DNA of 23,024 bases from Deltaproteobacteria bacterium (GCA_024277485.1 JAJRVA010000127.1:1-23024), one strand, 5' to 3'; positions 1 through 9,301 are shown, counted from the stretch's first letter. Made by a program: numbers and translations. Notes: generated from the letters alone by a model not told the origin.

Positions 1-1232
1 AGAACGTATTTTGTTGTCTGATAGGGAATGCGAAGTCTCTGGCCGGCAAGAAGTCTGGCGCTGTGAAGGTTGTTGGCCTTCAGCAGGGTAGTCTTGCTCA
101 GGTTATAGCGGCGGCAGATAGCTGTAAGCGTGTCGCCCCTGCGGACTATATGGGTCTTGAAATCGGTGGTGATAACCGGGTGCAGCCGGGACAGGTTTTT
201 TGCCACAAGGTCATATGTGCCGCCGGGAATTTTCAGCTCATATGTACTTTTACCCGGCGGAGTATAGTTTTTCAGCAGCTCATTATTGAGTTTTCGTATT
301 TTTTTTACACTGATATTACTGGCTATTGCCACGGCCTTGAGATCAGTCCGCGGTGGAACCTGTATGCGGTCATACTGGTCAGGTTCCTGGTACTGAATAT
401 GGGCGAAGCCATATTTTTCCGGATCCTTGGCAATAAGAATAGCTGCGATGAGTTTGGGCACATATCGTTTTGTTTCCAGCTTCAGGTATTTTTTGTTGGC
501 CAGTTTCCAGAAATCACGGGTTTTGTATTTTTTTATTCCACGCCTGATTTTTCCTTCACCCGCGTTATATGCTGCAACAGCCAGATACCACGAGTCAAAT
601 TCCTGGTTGAGAAATGACAGGTACTTGATGGCGGCTATGGTAGACTTTTCCGGGTCCCGGCGTTCGTCAACCCATGAGTCAATACGCAGGCCGTAATTCT
701 TTCCGGTGGAACGGATAAACTGCCACATGCCAGCTGCGTGAGATCTTGAATATGCAGAAGGGTTAAACCCGGATTCAATCATGGCCAGATACGCCAGGTC
801 TTCCGGCAGGCAGGCATCTCTCAGTTGTTCCCGGATGAAAGGCAGGTATTTGGTAGACCTGGCCAGCCAGCGTTCAAAATAACGACGTTGCTGATTCTGG
901 AAAAGATCGAGGTAGAATTCAACCTGCTTATTGATAACAACAGGAAAATCAAAGGTTATTTTTTCAGGCTCGATAATCTCGACCTCAATGGGGCTTTCTT
1001 CCCATTTGCCGACCTTGTCGAGGGCCGAAAGTTCCTCGTCGAGTGTTTTTTCAGGCTCATTTTCCGTATACTGCGCGGTTGAACGGTTTAAGCTGTCAAA
1101 ATCAGCCGCTGCATATTGGTCAGTTTCCTGCAGGAGAGAAACTGTTTCGGTGAGAGGAGAACAGCTTGAGAGGACTGCTGCCAGCAGGACAGAGAAAATC
1201 AGAAATGGAACTGGTGATTCGCTTGTTTTCAT
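1..1232 (-). CDS. mltD: Membrane-bound lytic murein transglycosylase D-like lipoprotein (partial)
   Basis: The gene reads on the minus strand from ATG at 1232-1230 and is cut by the left window edge after about 410 codons. The N-terminus is a lipoprotein signal: a hydrophobic stretch ends in a lipobox (L-S-S-C) with the modified Cys at residue 24. A Slt-type transglycosylase domain follows, with the motif MIESGFNPSAYSRS. Its Glu (about residue 153) is the expected catalytic acid, and the family motifs AAGMWQF and AVAAYNAGEG come after it. A LysM peptidoglycan-binding repeat (IVRRGDTLTAICRRYNL) lies near residues 360-405, and more LysM repeats may follow outside the window. The enzyme cleaves murein glycan strands to 1,6-anhydro products at the inner face of the outer membrane. 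No convincing ribosome site precedes the ATG. The gene diverges from the penicillin-binding protein gene across an AT-rich spacer. Confidence 0.92.
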   Translation of the reverse strand, partial: MKTSESPVPFLIFSVLLAAVLSSCSPLTETVSLLQETDQYAAADFDSLNRSTAQYTENEPEKTLDEELSALDKVGKWEESPIEVEIIEPEKITFDFPVVINKQVEFYLDLFQNQQRRYFERWLARSTKYLPFIREQLRDACLPEDLAYLAMIESGFNPSAYSRSHAAGMWQFIRSTGKNYGLRIDSWVDERRDPEKSTIAAIKYLSFLNQEFDSWYLAVAAYNAGEGKIRRGIKKYKTRDFWKLANKKYLKLETKRYVPKLIAAILIAKDPEKYGFAHIQYQEPDQYDRIQVPPRTDLKAVAIASNISVKKIRKLNNELLKNYTPPGKSTYELKIPGGTYDLVAKNLSRLHPVITTDFKTHIVRRGDTLTAICRRYNLSKTTLLKANNLHSARLLAGQRLRIPYQTTKYV

Positions 1233-1509
1233 AAAATAAATAGAAATGGAGTGTAATGGGTTGATTTTACGAGAAAAAATATTTGGACACGAGAAGATAC
1301 TTTATTAAATTAAATTATCTATTAAATTTACCATTAAAACTGGATTTTTTTCAAGAAAAAACGTAAATATTGCTGTTTGATTGAAAATGAGAGATTGCGA
1401 AAACCTGAGATTCAACGCTGCTGCTGGTTGGATCACTGTCAGGCTCGTCTGGTATTTTTTTGCGTTCATCAATGTTCACCTCTGTGGTCTGCCGAAGCAA
1501 CGTTAACCA
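1233..1509. other. AT-rich divergent intergenic spacer
   Basis: This 277-base spacer separates the divergent mltD-like and penicillin-binding protein genes. Its first half (about 1233-1375) is strongly AT-rich, unlike the flanking genes, so it probably holds the promoters of one or both. The best minus-strand candidate is a TTGAAA near 1351 with a TAAATT 18 bases downstream (four of six matches each), which is weak. I see no hairpin, RNA gene or convincing ORF. The second half is more GC-rich, and a small overlapping reading frame there has no supporting features. Confidence 0.4.
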
Positions 1510-4500
1510 ATGCTGCGTTTTATAAAAACACTGGTCATACTCTGTTGTCTCCTTGCCCTGCTGATGACCGCCGGAGTCGGAATGGCTTTATACTGGCTGG
1601 TGGTGGTGAATCCCGGTCCTGAAATCGAGCTGTCCCATATCGAAGGCATCCTGGGCAGGGAGAGTCCGGTCTTCTACCGGGACGGGGAAGAGAAGATCGG
1701 TGTCCTGTTTCAGGACGCGCACCGTCAGTATCTCCCCTACTACCTGATCCCGAAGGAGTTTGTCAATGCCATCGTCGCGGCCGAGGATGATCAGTTTTTT
1801 CATCACTACGGGATTGATTTTTTCGGCATTACCAGGGCAATGATTGCCAATATCAGAGCCGGCAGAATAATCCAGGGCGGCAGCACAATTACCCAGCAGA
1901 CCGCTAAAAATCTTTTCAAGCGGGAGTCCAGATCATACAGGGCCAAATTCAAGGAACTCCTCTTTGCCCTGCGGCTGGAATATCATTATCCCAAGGAGAA
2001 AATTCTCGAATTTTACGTGAACCAGTTTTTTGTCAGCGGCAACGGCCATGGACTCGGAGTGGCTGCCCGGTATTACTTTGACAAGGATGTCAGGGAACTG
2101 ACGCTCCTGGAAAACGCATTTATCGCCGGCAGTGTCAAACGCCCCAATTACTACAATCCTTTTACCAAGTCGAGTGAAGAGGCTGCGGCAAAAGCACGCA
2201 AACGGGCGGAGGACAGAGCCGGGTATGTCCTCAGTAAGATGAACCGCCTCGGTTACATTAACGAGAGGGTGTACCGGCAGGCGTTGAACAGTGATATTGT
2301 CTTCCGGCGCGGCAGGATGTCATTTTCGCTGAATACTGTCATGGACCTGGTACGGGAAGGGTTAGCATCCCCGGAAATAACCCGGGTGCTTGAAGAGCAC
2401 GGTATCAGTAATGTATCCACCTCCGGGATCAGGATTACAACCACAATCGACAGGGAGCTGCAGCAGACGACCCTCCATGCCCTGCGGCGTGAGCTTTCCC
2501 GTCTTGATGTTCGTCTGCGCGGATACAGGAGGGAAGAGGTACAGCGGGAGTACAGAGGCCTTGACTATCACGGTGATACGCTCATCCAGCCCGGGGCATT
2601 CCTGTTTGGACGCATCGAGGAGATTACCCTGAATGATGACGGAGAGCCGACTCTGCGGATTTCCTTCGGCAAAAACCGGCCGGATGGATTTATTGACAGT
2701 CAGGGTCTTGAGCAGGTACTCACGGCCTTTGCCCGGTTTCAGAGGCAGCGCTGGAGCACAGCCGGTTCAAAAGATATGACGGCCCTGCTGGAACAGCTTC
2801 GCACCGGGGACCGGGTATATGTCAGTGTCCGGGACGTGGATTTATCAGGCACGCCGTCTCTCAGCCTGGAGCGTTTCCCGGAAATTCAGGGAGCCGCCCT
2901 GGTTATGCAGCAGGGAGCTGTTCGTTCCATGGCCGGGGGAATGGAAAACAGATATTTCAACCGGGCTGTTACCGCCCGGCGTCTCATGGGGTCGACATTC
3001 AAGCCTTTTCTGTTCGCGGCTGCTCTGCAGCTTGGCTGGAGTCCGGCAGACAGGCTGGACAATCGCCGCAATATCTTTGTGTATCAGGATAAACCCTACT
3101 TTCCCCGTCCGGACCATATCAGTCCGCACGAGGTGGTGTCTCTGAGCTGGGCAGGGGTGACGTCTGAAAACCTGGCGGCGATCTGGCTGCTGTATAACCT
3201 GACGAACCGCTTAACACCGCCGAGGTTGCGTGAACTTGCTGAATTCCTTGACCTTGCCCCCCGGGAAAAAAACGGACAGCCGGAAAGCTATGAACATTTT
3301 AAACAGCGTATTCGGGACAGGTTCGGCATTGTTATCAACCGCGACATCCTTCTGGAGGCGGTGTATGACAGGGCCGTCCAAAGACTTGAGACGGATTTTC
3401 TTTTCGATGACCGGGCAGCTGAGTATCTGCAGCTCAGACAACTGCCCTATGGTCTGCATTATGACAGGTATGCCGAAGAGATACTTGGCATGCTCAGCGT
3501 GGAGGATGAATCCAGAAAGAAATTATCCGACCGGGAGACCAGGGAGCTCCAGCTGCGGCTCGATATCCTGGGCAGGAGTTATCTCGGTCTGCAGGAGTCA
3601 ATGGAACTGCTCCGGCAGCACAGGGTGTTTTATGCCCCTCAAGAGACCTTGACAGGGATTTTTGATGCCCTGTCTTTTTTTGACCGGGAGAGTGGTGCCC
3701 CGCAGCCGGAAGGTATGTTTTACGAAGATGGTTCGGGCCGGCTCATTTTTTCCGTCAGGGAACCGGAAGATGACTGGTATCCGGTTCCGGAAGATGTGAT
3801 GCGGGGCAGGACAGGGCAGCTTGACGAACGGCAGCTGGAGGAATTCTGGGACCAGATCAGTCTTGAAGGATATCTCAGTGTGTACGCGTACCGGCAGGTT
3901 GCATCCCAGATGGAACAGGAAAAAGAGAAACTTTTTTCAGCCAGACCGTATTCGATGGAGGTGCTGAGCAGTGTACGGGACTATCGAGTTCTTGTCGGAC
4001 TGCAGTACCTGGTTCAGCTTGGCCGTGAGTTGGGTATTGCATCTGAGATGGAACCTGTTCTGTCTTTTCCGCTGGGTTCGAATGTCATCACCCTCATCGA
4101 CGCTGTCCGGCTGTATGAATCTCTGGTCACCGGAAAGAATTTTTCATCAGATTCCGGCCGGAACATCATGGATGAAAAGGTTTCCCTGAATGGTCTTGGT
4201 GTCATTGAAAGGATTGATACGGTTGACGGAGAGAATATTTACGCAAGGCAGGTTGAGCCCCGGAATGTTCTCGACCCGCTGGTCAGTTCGGCGGTGAGCA
4301 ACATCCTCCAGAACACTGTCCGGTACGGCACCGGGAGATATGCACGTCAATATGTCCGCCTGACCAGCAGTGATCCGGAAAAGCAGAAAACCCTTCGAGA
4401 ACTGAACCTGCCGGTACCCCTGCTTGGCAAAACCGGCACGGCGAACCAGTTCAGAAATGCCGCCTTCCTGGGGTATGTCCCGGCGGTGGCTGATACGGAA

Positions 4501-4902
4501 GCCGTGGCCCGGTTGACGGACGGGTACACGGTCGGTGTGTATGTGGGCTTCGACGACAACAGGAGAATGGTGCGGAAATCCACCCACATTACAGGGGCAA
4601 CCGGTGCACTGCCTGACTGGGCGGAGATTGCTCAACGAGCCTTTAACCTGAAAAACCCGGGGGACCGGCTTGATCTGGCTGATTTGAGTTTTAACGGCCT
4701 TCCTCTAAGTTATCCTGAACTGGGCCAGGTTTTTGTGGCGGTTGACCCGGAAAAAGGGGGGCATATTATACCCGGCCGTCCGGTGCGGCAATCAACAGTT
4801 TCCCCCTCCTCTCCCTCAGTTCTCGCCTTTGGCCATGCAGGAAGCGGGAACAGGTTTGAACCGGAACGTCATTTCCTTCCCTTTTGGAAAACTCAGCAGT
4901 AA
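1510..4902 (+). CDS. Class A penicillin-binding protein (PBP1A-like) with a large transpeptidase insertion
   Basis: This is a bifunctional peptidoglycan synthase of 1130 residues. An N-terminal membrane anchor (about residues 5-33) precedes a GT51 glycosyltransferase domain. Its motifs are EDDQFFHHYG, with catalytic Glu92, and QGGSTITQQ at 122-130, followed by the KFKELLFALRLE and YVNQFFVSGNGHGLG segments. The penicillin-binding transpeptidase domain has its S-x-x-K motif at Ser495-Lys498 (STFK), the S-x-N motif at 552-554 (SEN) and KTGTA at 974-978. It should polymerise lipid II and crosslink strands in the periplasm. The oddity is size: usual PBP1A/1B proteins are about 750-850 residues, and about 420 residues lie between S-x-N and KTG here. 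The extra material is an insertion of roughly 250-300 residues (about 585-850), rich in charged helices. The start is the first in-frame ATG before the membrane segment, and no clear ribosome site precedes it. Confidence 0.93.
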   Translation: MLRFIKTLVILCCLLALLMTAGVGMALYWLVVVNPGPEIELSHIEGILGRESPVFYRDGEEKIGVLFQDAHRQYLPYYLIPKEFVNAIVAAEDDQFFHHYGIDFFGITRAMIANIRAGRIIQGGSTITQQTAKNLFKRESRSYRAKFKELLFALRLEYHYPKEKILEFYVNQFFVSGNGHGLGVAARYYFDKDVRELTLLENAFIAGSVKRPNYYNPFTKSSEEAAAKARKRAEDRAGYVLSKMNRLGYINERVYRQALNSDIVFRRGRMSFSLNTVMDLVREGLASPEITRVLEEHGISNVSTSGIRITTTIDRELQQTTLHALRRELSRLDVRLRGYRREEVQREYRGLDYHGDTLIQPGAFLFGRIEEITLNDDGEPTLRISFGKNRPDGFIDSQGLEQVLTAFARFQRQRWSTAGSKDMTALLEQLRTGDRVYVSVRDVDLSGTPSLSLERFPEIQGAALVMQQGAVRSMAGGMENRYFNRAVTARRLMGSTFKPFLFAAALQLGWSPADRLDNRRNIFVYQDKPYFPRPDHISPHEVVSLSWAGVTSENLAAIWLLYNLTNRLTPPRLRELAEFLDLAPREKNGQPESYEHFKQRIRDRFGIVINRDILLEAVYDRAVQRLETDFLFDDRAAEYLQLRQLPYGLHYDRYAEEILGMLSVEDESRKKLSDRETRELQLRLDILGRSYLGLQESMELLRQHRVFYAPQETLTGIFDALSFFDRESGAPQPEGMFYEDGSGRLIFSVREPEDDWYPVPEDVMRGRTGQLDERQLEEFWDQISLEGYLSVYAYRQVASQMEQEKEKLFSARPYSMEVLSSVRDYRVLVGLQYLVQLGRELGIASEMEPVLSFPLGSNVITLIDAVRLYESLVTGKNFSSDSGRNIMDEKVSLNGLGVIERIDTVDGENIYARQVEPRNVLDPLVSSAVSNILQNTVRYGTGRYARQYVRLTSSDPEKQKTLRELNLPVPLLGKTGTANQFRNAAFLGYVPAVADTEAVARLTDGYTVGVYVGFDDNRRMVRKSTHITGATGALPDWAEIAQRAFNLKNPGDRLDLADLSFNGLPLSYPELGQVFVAVDPEKGGHIIPGRPVRQSTVSPSSPSVLAFGHAGSGNRFEPERHFLPFWKTQQ

Positions 4903-5016
4903 AGACTCTTGTAGACTTGCCGTTTTTCTGATACTTTTCTTTTAATGCCTCCCCGGCGGCTTTTTTTTCCGGGTGGGTCATACAGCTCTGTTTTTTTGTT
5001 TATCCGGTATGCAACA

Positions 5017-6885
5017 ATGATGAATCATGAGTATAAAAAAATAGTGAAGCAGATGGTGCTTCTCCTGTTCATTTTTCTCGTGAGCAGCTGCGGAGCGCAA
5101 CAAAAATCCGTCACCCCGTACCAGGACAGGGTTCAGCCCTCTGCAGATACCCGGCAGGAACTGCCGGATACTTCAAAATCACTGCCCATGATGGAGAATG
5201 TTCAGCACGAAAAAGATGATACCGGGCAGGAGAGGTCCGGTGGGTCAGGTAAAACAACCCTTACTCCGGGTGCGATCCTGCCGGCCCTGACACTGGTTAA
5301 TGACCGTATTGTTACGTATGAGGACAGGTTTCAGGCATGGAGTGAATTCAGCGCTGAGGCTCTGGCAAGCAGCATGGACGAGGAGCAGCAGGTCAGGATA
5401 ACTGCCTGTCGGAACCGGGTGCAGGAGATCCTGGACAGTTATAATGAGCTGCATGAGATTCTTCTGACGGAGAGTTCTGGGCAAGAGATTGCTCTGTCTG
5501 TCCCGGACAGGTATGTATCGGTGGAACGTAAGGATCTGGCCTTTCTCGAGAGTGACTGCCGGCAGATTATCGGTATCAACCAGCAGCCTGGAACCTGGCT
5601 GGCCGGGACACGATACAGTCTGCTTGAGGTGAAAGAAAAGGAAATTGCCGAGGCTCTGGCCCAGAGAGATTACCAGCTGGTGATTGATCTTTTTGAACAG
5701 CTTCCGCCTGAAAGTATCAGTGATGTATCCCTTGAGGCGGCATATGGATACGGGCAGGCATTGCTGCGAACAGGAAATGCCCGGCAGGCGGAAACGGTTT
5801 TTCTTGAACTGCTCTCGAAGATACGCGGGGAGAGCCAGTTGAAAAAAGAGTTCCAGCTCATGAGGCTTATCGCTGATATTGATTTTGGCCTCAAGGAGTA
5901 CAGCAGGTCATTTGAACGTTACGTCGACATTATTAACAGGTACGCCGGGTTGGGGGAGAATGTTGAATGGGCCCGCAGGCAGCAGTCTGTGATAGGTTCC
6001 ATGGACCGGAAGGGAACAGAGGTGAGGTCTTTTGCTGAACTTTTGTTAGCGTATCTTACCTATAACGCGGAGCGGGACGGGTACGGGGTTGTTCTGCTGG
6101 CCCGGAACTTCATGGACAGCTATCCGGACTCGGTACAGTATCCGACTGCGGCACGTATCCTCCTGGAATCCGGAGACAAGGCCGAGGCCTGGTTTACAGT
6201 TGTCTCCGGACATATCAGTCGCCTGAAGGCAGAGAAAAAATATGAGGAGGCACTCTCGTACATTGAACAGCTTCCCGGGGCCCAGCTGCCGCCTGAGAAA
6301 CAGGATCTGCTCCGGGCGTTGACCGACGAATTGATCTCCGCCCGGTTTGAGGAGAGTGAGATCAGGCGGCAGGCCCTTGAAAGGGAGCTGCTGGAGACCT
6401 GGAACCTGGGACAGACGCACCTCAGGGCCAGGGAATACGACCAGGCAATCGAGGTGTTTGCGCGCCTGGAGGGTACTGCCTACGGTGACCGGGCAAGGAT
6501 ACAGGCTGGTGAAGCCGTTCAGTTAGCTGCACAGGAAATCAGGAGAAAGGCGGCGGAACTCTTTGTTCAGGCAAACGGCACCGGAGAACGTGACAGAAAG
6601 ACGGAACTCCTTCTGGCGTCTCGGGAGCTGTTGCAGAGTATTCTGGTGAAGTATCCCCAGTCAGACCTGATCGAAAAGGTGAAGGGAAACCTTCTTAAAA
6701 TTGAACAGGAGTTACAAAATATTGATCCAGCCCTGTTGGATTCACTGCCCTGGGAACCCTCTCCAGGCAGTCTGAGGCCTGAGGCTGTCCGGCCTTCTGC
6801 TTCCGATATCTTTTCAGGGCAGGAAAATGGACAAACCGACTCGTCAATCAATACCGGCAAAGATATTCAGGAGCAAAAGTTATGA
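5017..6885 (+). CDS. Lipoprotein with TPR-like helical repeats
   Basis: The chosen start is the ATG-ATG pair at 5017-5022. It gives a proper lipoprotein signal: charged N-terminus, hydrophobic VLLLFIFLV, and lipobox V-S-S-C with Cys at residue 25. An earlier in-frame ATG at 4945 would add 24 residues that spoil this layout. The mature protein (about 600 residues) begins with a polar linker rich in Gln, Ser and Asp. It then becomes an all-helical solenoid whose A/Y/G pattern resembles tetratricopeptide repeats, for example GYGQALLRTGNARQAETVF, the FGLKEYSRSFERY segment, and LGQTHLRAREYDQAIEVF. No enzyme motif is visible. It is probably a periplasmic scaffold anchored to a membrane, loosely like BamD or Lpo-type factors, but no such identity is claimed. 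Its stop overlaps the next gene's start by four bases (ATGA), implying translational coupling. Confidence 0.8.
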   Translation: MMNHEYKKIVKQMVLLLFIFLVSSCGAQQKSVTPYQDRVQPSADTRQELPDTSKSLPMMENVQHEKDDTGQERSGGSGKTTLTPGAILPALTLVNDRIVTYEDRFQAWSEFSAEALASSMDEEQQVRITACRNRVQEILDSYNELHEILLTESSGQEIALSVPDRYVSVERKDLAFLESDCRQIIGINQQPGTWLAGTRYSLLEVKEKEIAEALAQRDYQLVIDLFEQLPPESISDVSLEAAYGYGQALLRTGNARQAETVFLELLSKIRGESQLKKEFQLMRLIADIDFGLKEYSRSFERYVDIINRYAGLGENVEWARRQQSVIGSMDRKGTEVRSFAELLLAYLTYNAERDGYGVVLLARNFMDSYPDSVQYPTAARILLESGDKAEAWFTVVSGHISRLKAEKKYEEALSYIEQLPGAQLPPEKQDLLRALTDELISARFEESEIRRQALERELLETWNLGQTHLRAREYDQAIEVFARLEGTAYGDRARIQAGEAVQLAAQEIRRKAAELFVQANGTGERDRKTELLLASRELLQSILVKYPQSDLIEKVKGNLLKIEQELQNIDPALLDSLPWEPSPGSLRPEAVRPSASDIFSGQENGQTDSSINTGKDIQEQKL

Positions 6886-7706
6886 ACAAAAATGTGGTTA
6901 TTTCAATTCTGGTAGTATTTACCCTGATCGGGTCCATCTGGGGATCAATGGCGTATAAAAAGAGAACCAGTCTCGAAAAACAGCTCAAGGAGACGACTGC
7001 AAAAATGCAGGAATTGACGGCATCGTCAAGCAAGGAACGGGAACAGGTTCTTGCGAAAACAGCCGGTTTGCAGGAAACTCTCGCGGCAAAGGAAAATCAG
7101 CTGCTCAAAGCCAGAAAAGAACTGGTTGCCCTGCGGAAGTCTTCCCAGGCAGTGGAATCCAAGCTGTCTGGATGTACAGCTTCTCTTCAGAAATCGAAGA
7201 CAAAGAATGAGCTCCTCCGGGAGAAGTTACTGGCATCAAAAAAGAAGATTGCCAAGATGAAGGCCACTGTTCAAAAACTGCAGAAACAGGCAAAACCCGC
7301 TGCCGCCAAAAAGCCTGCCCCGGCTAAACCCGCTACTCCTCCCTCCCCAAAGCAGGCTGTTGAAAAACAGGGGAACCAGGAGGTTCTTTCTCTGCAGGAT
7401 CGCCTGCAGTCGGCATCGTTGAATCTTGATCAGCTGGAGCAGGGGCTTGATGCCTGTAATGCCCAGATCATAGGGCTTGAGAAAATGCTGGAAGAGAGGA
7501 ACGCGGCCATGGAGGAAACAGCCCGGGAAATGGACCGCCTGAAGATCAACATGGACGTCCTCCTGTCAAAAATAGCAGAACAGCAGGATTCTCTTCAGGA
7601 AATACAGGAGGAAAATCGAGAGCTGGTCAAAGAGTTGACAGTAAAAAACGAGGAGATAGCCGACCTGCAGGAAGAGGTGATGCAGCAGCCTGTTCAGCAG
7701 AATTAA
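6882..7706 (+). CDS. Membrane-anchored coiled-coil protein
   Basis: The 274-residue protein begins with one N-terminal hydrophobic segment (about residues 5-25, VVISILVVFTLIGSIWG). It continues as two long heptad-patterned coiled coils, about 27-135 and 165-270. A Lys/Ala/Pro-rich hinge (AAKKPAPAKPATPPSP) separates them. Two cysteines, one in each half (in SGCTAS and DACNAQ), could form disulfides if the chain is periplasmic. No catalytic motif is seen. The start codon overlaps the stop of the upstream TPR lipoprotein (ATGA), so the two are made together and may form one envelope complex. It ends just before a small hairpin. I do not recognise a named family, and coiled-coil similarity to other proteins would be uninformative. 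Confidence 0.78.
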   Translation: MNKNVVISILVVFTLIGSIWGSMAYKKRTSLEKQLKETTAKMQELTASSSKEREQVLAKTAGLQETLAAKENQLLKARKELVALRKSSQAVESKLSGCTASLQKSKTKNELLREKLLASKKKIAKMKATVQKLQKQAKPAAAKKPAPAKPATPPSPKQAVEKQGNQEVLSLQDRLQSASLNLDQLEQGLDACNAQIIGLEKMLEERNAAMEETAREMDRLKINMDVLLSKIAEQQDSLQEIQEENRELVKELTVKNEEIADLQEEVMQQPVQQN

Positions 7707-7724
7707 GGGTTATCCTTTTAACCC
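7707..7724 (+). repeat. Small hairpin after the coiled-coil gene
   Basis: GGGTTA (7707-7712) pairs with TAACCC (7719-7724) around a six-base loop, directly after the TAA stop. A CCCGGCCGGG palindrome follows at once. No run of T follows, so it is not a standard intrinsic terminator. It may attenuate or stabilise the 3' end of the two-gene unit. Confidence 0.3.
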
Positions 7725-7773
7725 GGCCGGGTGCTCCTGCAGCCGGTCCAGGTTAAGATATTCCGGGAGTGTA

Positions 7774-8799
7774 ATGAGAGCCCAGGTACTCGAACGGGTT
7801 GCTGACCTCAGGGTGGAGCAGACCCCCCTTGTTCTCAGGGATTTTCCGGTGCCGGTTCCGGGCAGGTCCGATGTCCTGATACGGGTTGCTGCCTGCGGTG
7901 TCTGCCATACGGAAATAGATGAGATCGAGGGCAGGGTGCCTGCCCGCCTGCCGATCATTCCGGGACACCAGGTGGTTGGCCTGGTCGAGGATACCGGCAA
8001 TGAAGCGACCCGTTTCAGAAGAGGCGACCGGGTGGGGGTTGCCTGGATCTTTTCTGCCTGCGGCCAGTGCGGTTTCTGTTCCAGGGGTCTGGAAAACCTG
8101 TGTCCCGGGTTTCGCGGCACCGGTGTGCATGCCAATGGAGGGTATGCAGAATATATTGTTGTTTCCGAAAGCTTTGCCCACCCCATTCCAGATTTTTTTT
8201 CAGATCATGAAGCCGCCCCCCTGCTCTGTGCCGGGGCCATCGGGTACCGCTCTCTTTTTCTCACCGGTCTTGAAAACGGCGACAATCTCGGTCTGACCGG
8301 CTTTGGCGGTTCCGCCCACCTGGTCCTGAAAATGGTTCGTTTCAGATTTCCCGACACCAGGGTGTTTGTTTTTGCCCGCAATCCTGCTGAACAGGCCTTT
8401 GCCATGGAGCTGGGTGCGTTCTGGGCCGGAGATATTTCCGATCCCTCCCCTGAGCCTCTGCGGGCTGTCATAGATACGACCCCGGCGTGGGGCCCGGTGG
8501 TTGCCGCTCTTGAAAAGCTTGCCCCCGGCGGACGCCTGGTCGTCAATGCCATCCGCAAGGAAAGTCATGATACCGGCGTCCTCCAGGAGATTGACTATGC
8601 CAGGCATCTCTGGATGGAAAAGGAGATAAAATCTGTCGCCAATGTTACGCGAAAGGATGTCACCCGGTTTCTGCAATTAGCTGCCGAGATACGACTGCAT
8701 CCCCATGTTGAGATATATCCGTTTGCAGAGGCGAACCGCGCTCTTCTGGACCTGAAATCCAGGAAAATCAGGGGAGCCAAGGTCTTGAGTTTTGCCTGA
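7774..8799 (+). CDS. Zinc-dependent alcohol dehydrogenase family protein
   Basis: This 341-residue medium-chain dehydrogenase should oxidise an alcohol or reduce an aldehyde with NAD(P); the substrate is not predictable. The catalytic zinc site is visible: Cys41 and Glu47 with the adjacent His45 (CGVCHTE), and Cys151 in PLLCAGAIGYR. Four cysteines for the structural zinc are at 96, 99, 102 and 110. The dinucleotide-binding loop reads LTGFGGSAHLVLK, a variant Gly motif that I recall as usual for the AdhA-like subfamily. One departure is GHQ at 64-66 where most zinc ADHs have GHE. The ATG at 7774 follows a GGGAG ribosome site with about five bases spacing. The end overlaps the start of the DUF456 gene. 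Confidence 0.92.
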   Translation: MRAQVLERVADLRVEQTPLVLRDFPVPVPGRSDVLIRVAACGVCHTEIDEIEGRVPARLPIIPGHQVVGLVEDTGNEATRFRRGDRVGVAWIFSACGQCGFCSRGLENLCPGFRGTGVHANGGYAEYIVVSESFAHPIPDFFSDHEAAPLLCAGAIGYRSLFLTGLENGDNLGLTGFGGSAHLVLKMVRFRFPDTRVFVFARNPAEQAFAMELGAFWAGDISDPSPEPLRAVIDTTPAWGPVVAALEKLAPGGRLVVNAIRKESHDTGVLQEIDYARHLWMEKEIKSVANVTRKDVTRFLQLAAEIRLHPHVEIYPFAEANRALLDLKSRKIRGAKVLSFA

Positions 8800-9301
8800 T
8801 TTTCTTTCTGCATACCTGACGGATTCGCACCTGTGGGCATTCCTTGCCGCGGTTCCCTTTATCGCGGCCGGCTTTGCAGGGACCATCCTGCCGGTCCTGC
8901 CGGGCACGGTGCTGGTTTTTGCCGGTTTTCTGCTCTATGGGATGATCACCGGCTTTGACAGCCTTGACCTGTTTTTCTTCCTGGGACAGCTGGTTCTTGT
9001 CGGCCTGAGTTACGGTATTGATTTTCTTGCCTCTGCCCTTGGCGCAAAGATGTACGGTGGATCAAAGGCTGCCGTATGGGGCGCGGTCCTGGGCTCGTTG
9101 ATGATATTTGTTATCGGTCCGCTGGGCCTGCTTGTCGGACCTCTTGCCGGGGCCGTTATCGGAGAAATCCTCGTGGGAGAGGAGTTGCGCAGGGCTCTGC
9201 GTTCCGGCTGGGGGACTTTTCTTGGCCTTGTCGGAGGAACCCTGCTGAAACTCTTCCTCTGTTTACTTATGATCGGCTGGTTTATCGGGGCGATTCTTTG
9301 A
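8792..9301 (+). CDS. DUF456 family membrane protein
   Basis: The 169-residue protein is very hydrophobic, with Gly-rich helices throughout: about residues 14-32, 37-55, 60-80, 90-125 and 145-169. The pattern FIAAGFAGTILPVLPGT near the N-terminus, with the later GPLGLLVGPLAGAVIGE segment and an Arg-rich LRRALRSGWGTFLG loop, matches the DUF456 family of small integral membrane proteins of unknown function. The start is a TTG at 8792, overlapping the alcohol dehydrogenase stop by eight bases; no ATG or GTG is available before the first membrane segment. The overlap suggests translational coupling to the dehydrogenase gene. The 3' end overlaps the convergent mltG gene by 39 bases, so there is no room for a separate terminator. 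Confidence 0.82.
   Translation: MPDFLSAYLTDSHLWAFLAAVPFIAAGFAGTILPVLPGTVLVFAGFLLYGMITGFDSLDLFFFLGQLVLVGLSYGIDFLASALGAKMYGGSKAAVWGAVLGSLMIFVIGPLGLLVGPLAGAVIGEILVGEELRRALRSGWGTFLGLVGGTLLKLFLCLLMIGWFIGAIL

Noticed and set aside
63..617. Plus-strand open frames in the first kilobase
   Set aside because: The minus strand encodes the MltD-like protein with lipobox, Slt domain and LysM throughout this interval; the plus-strand frames are shadows.
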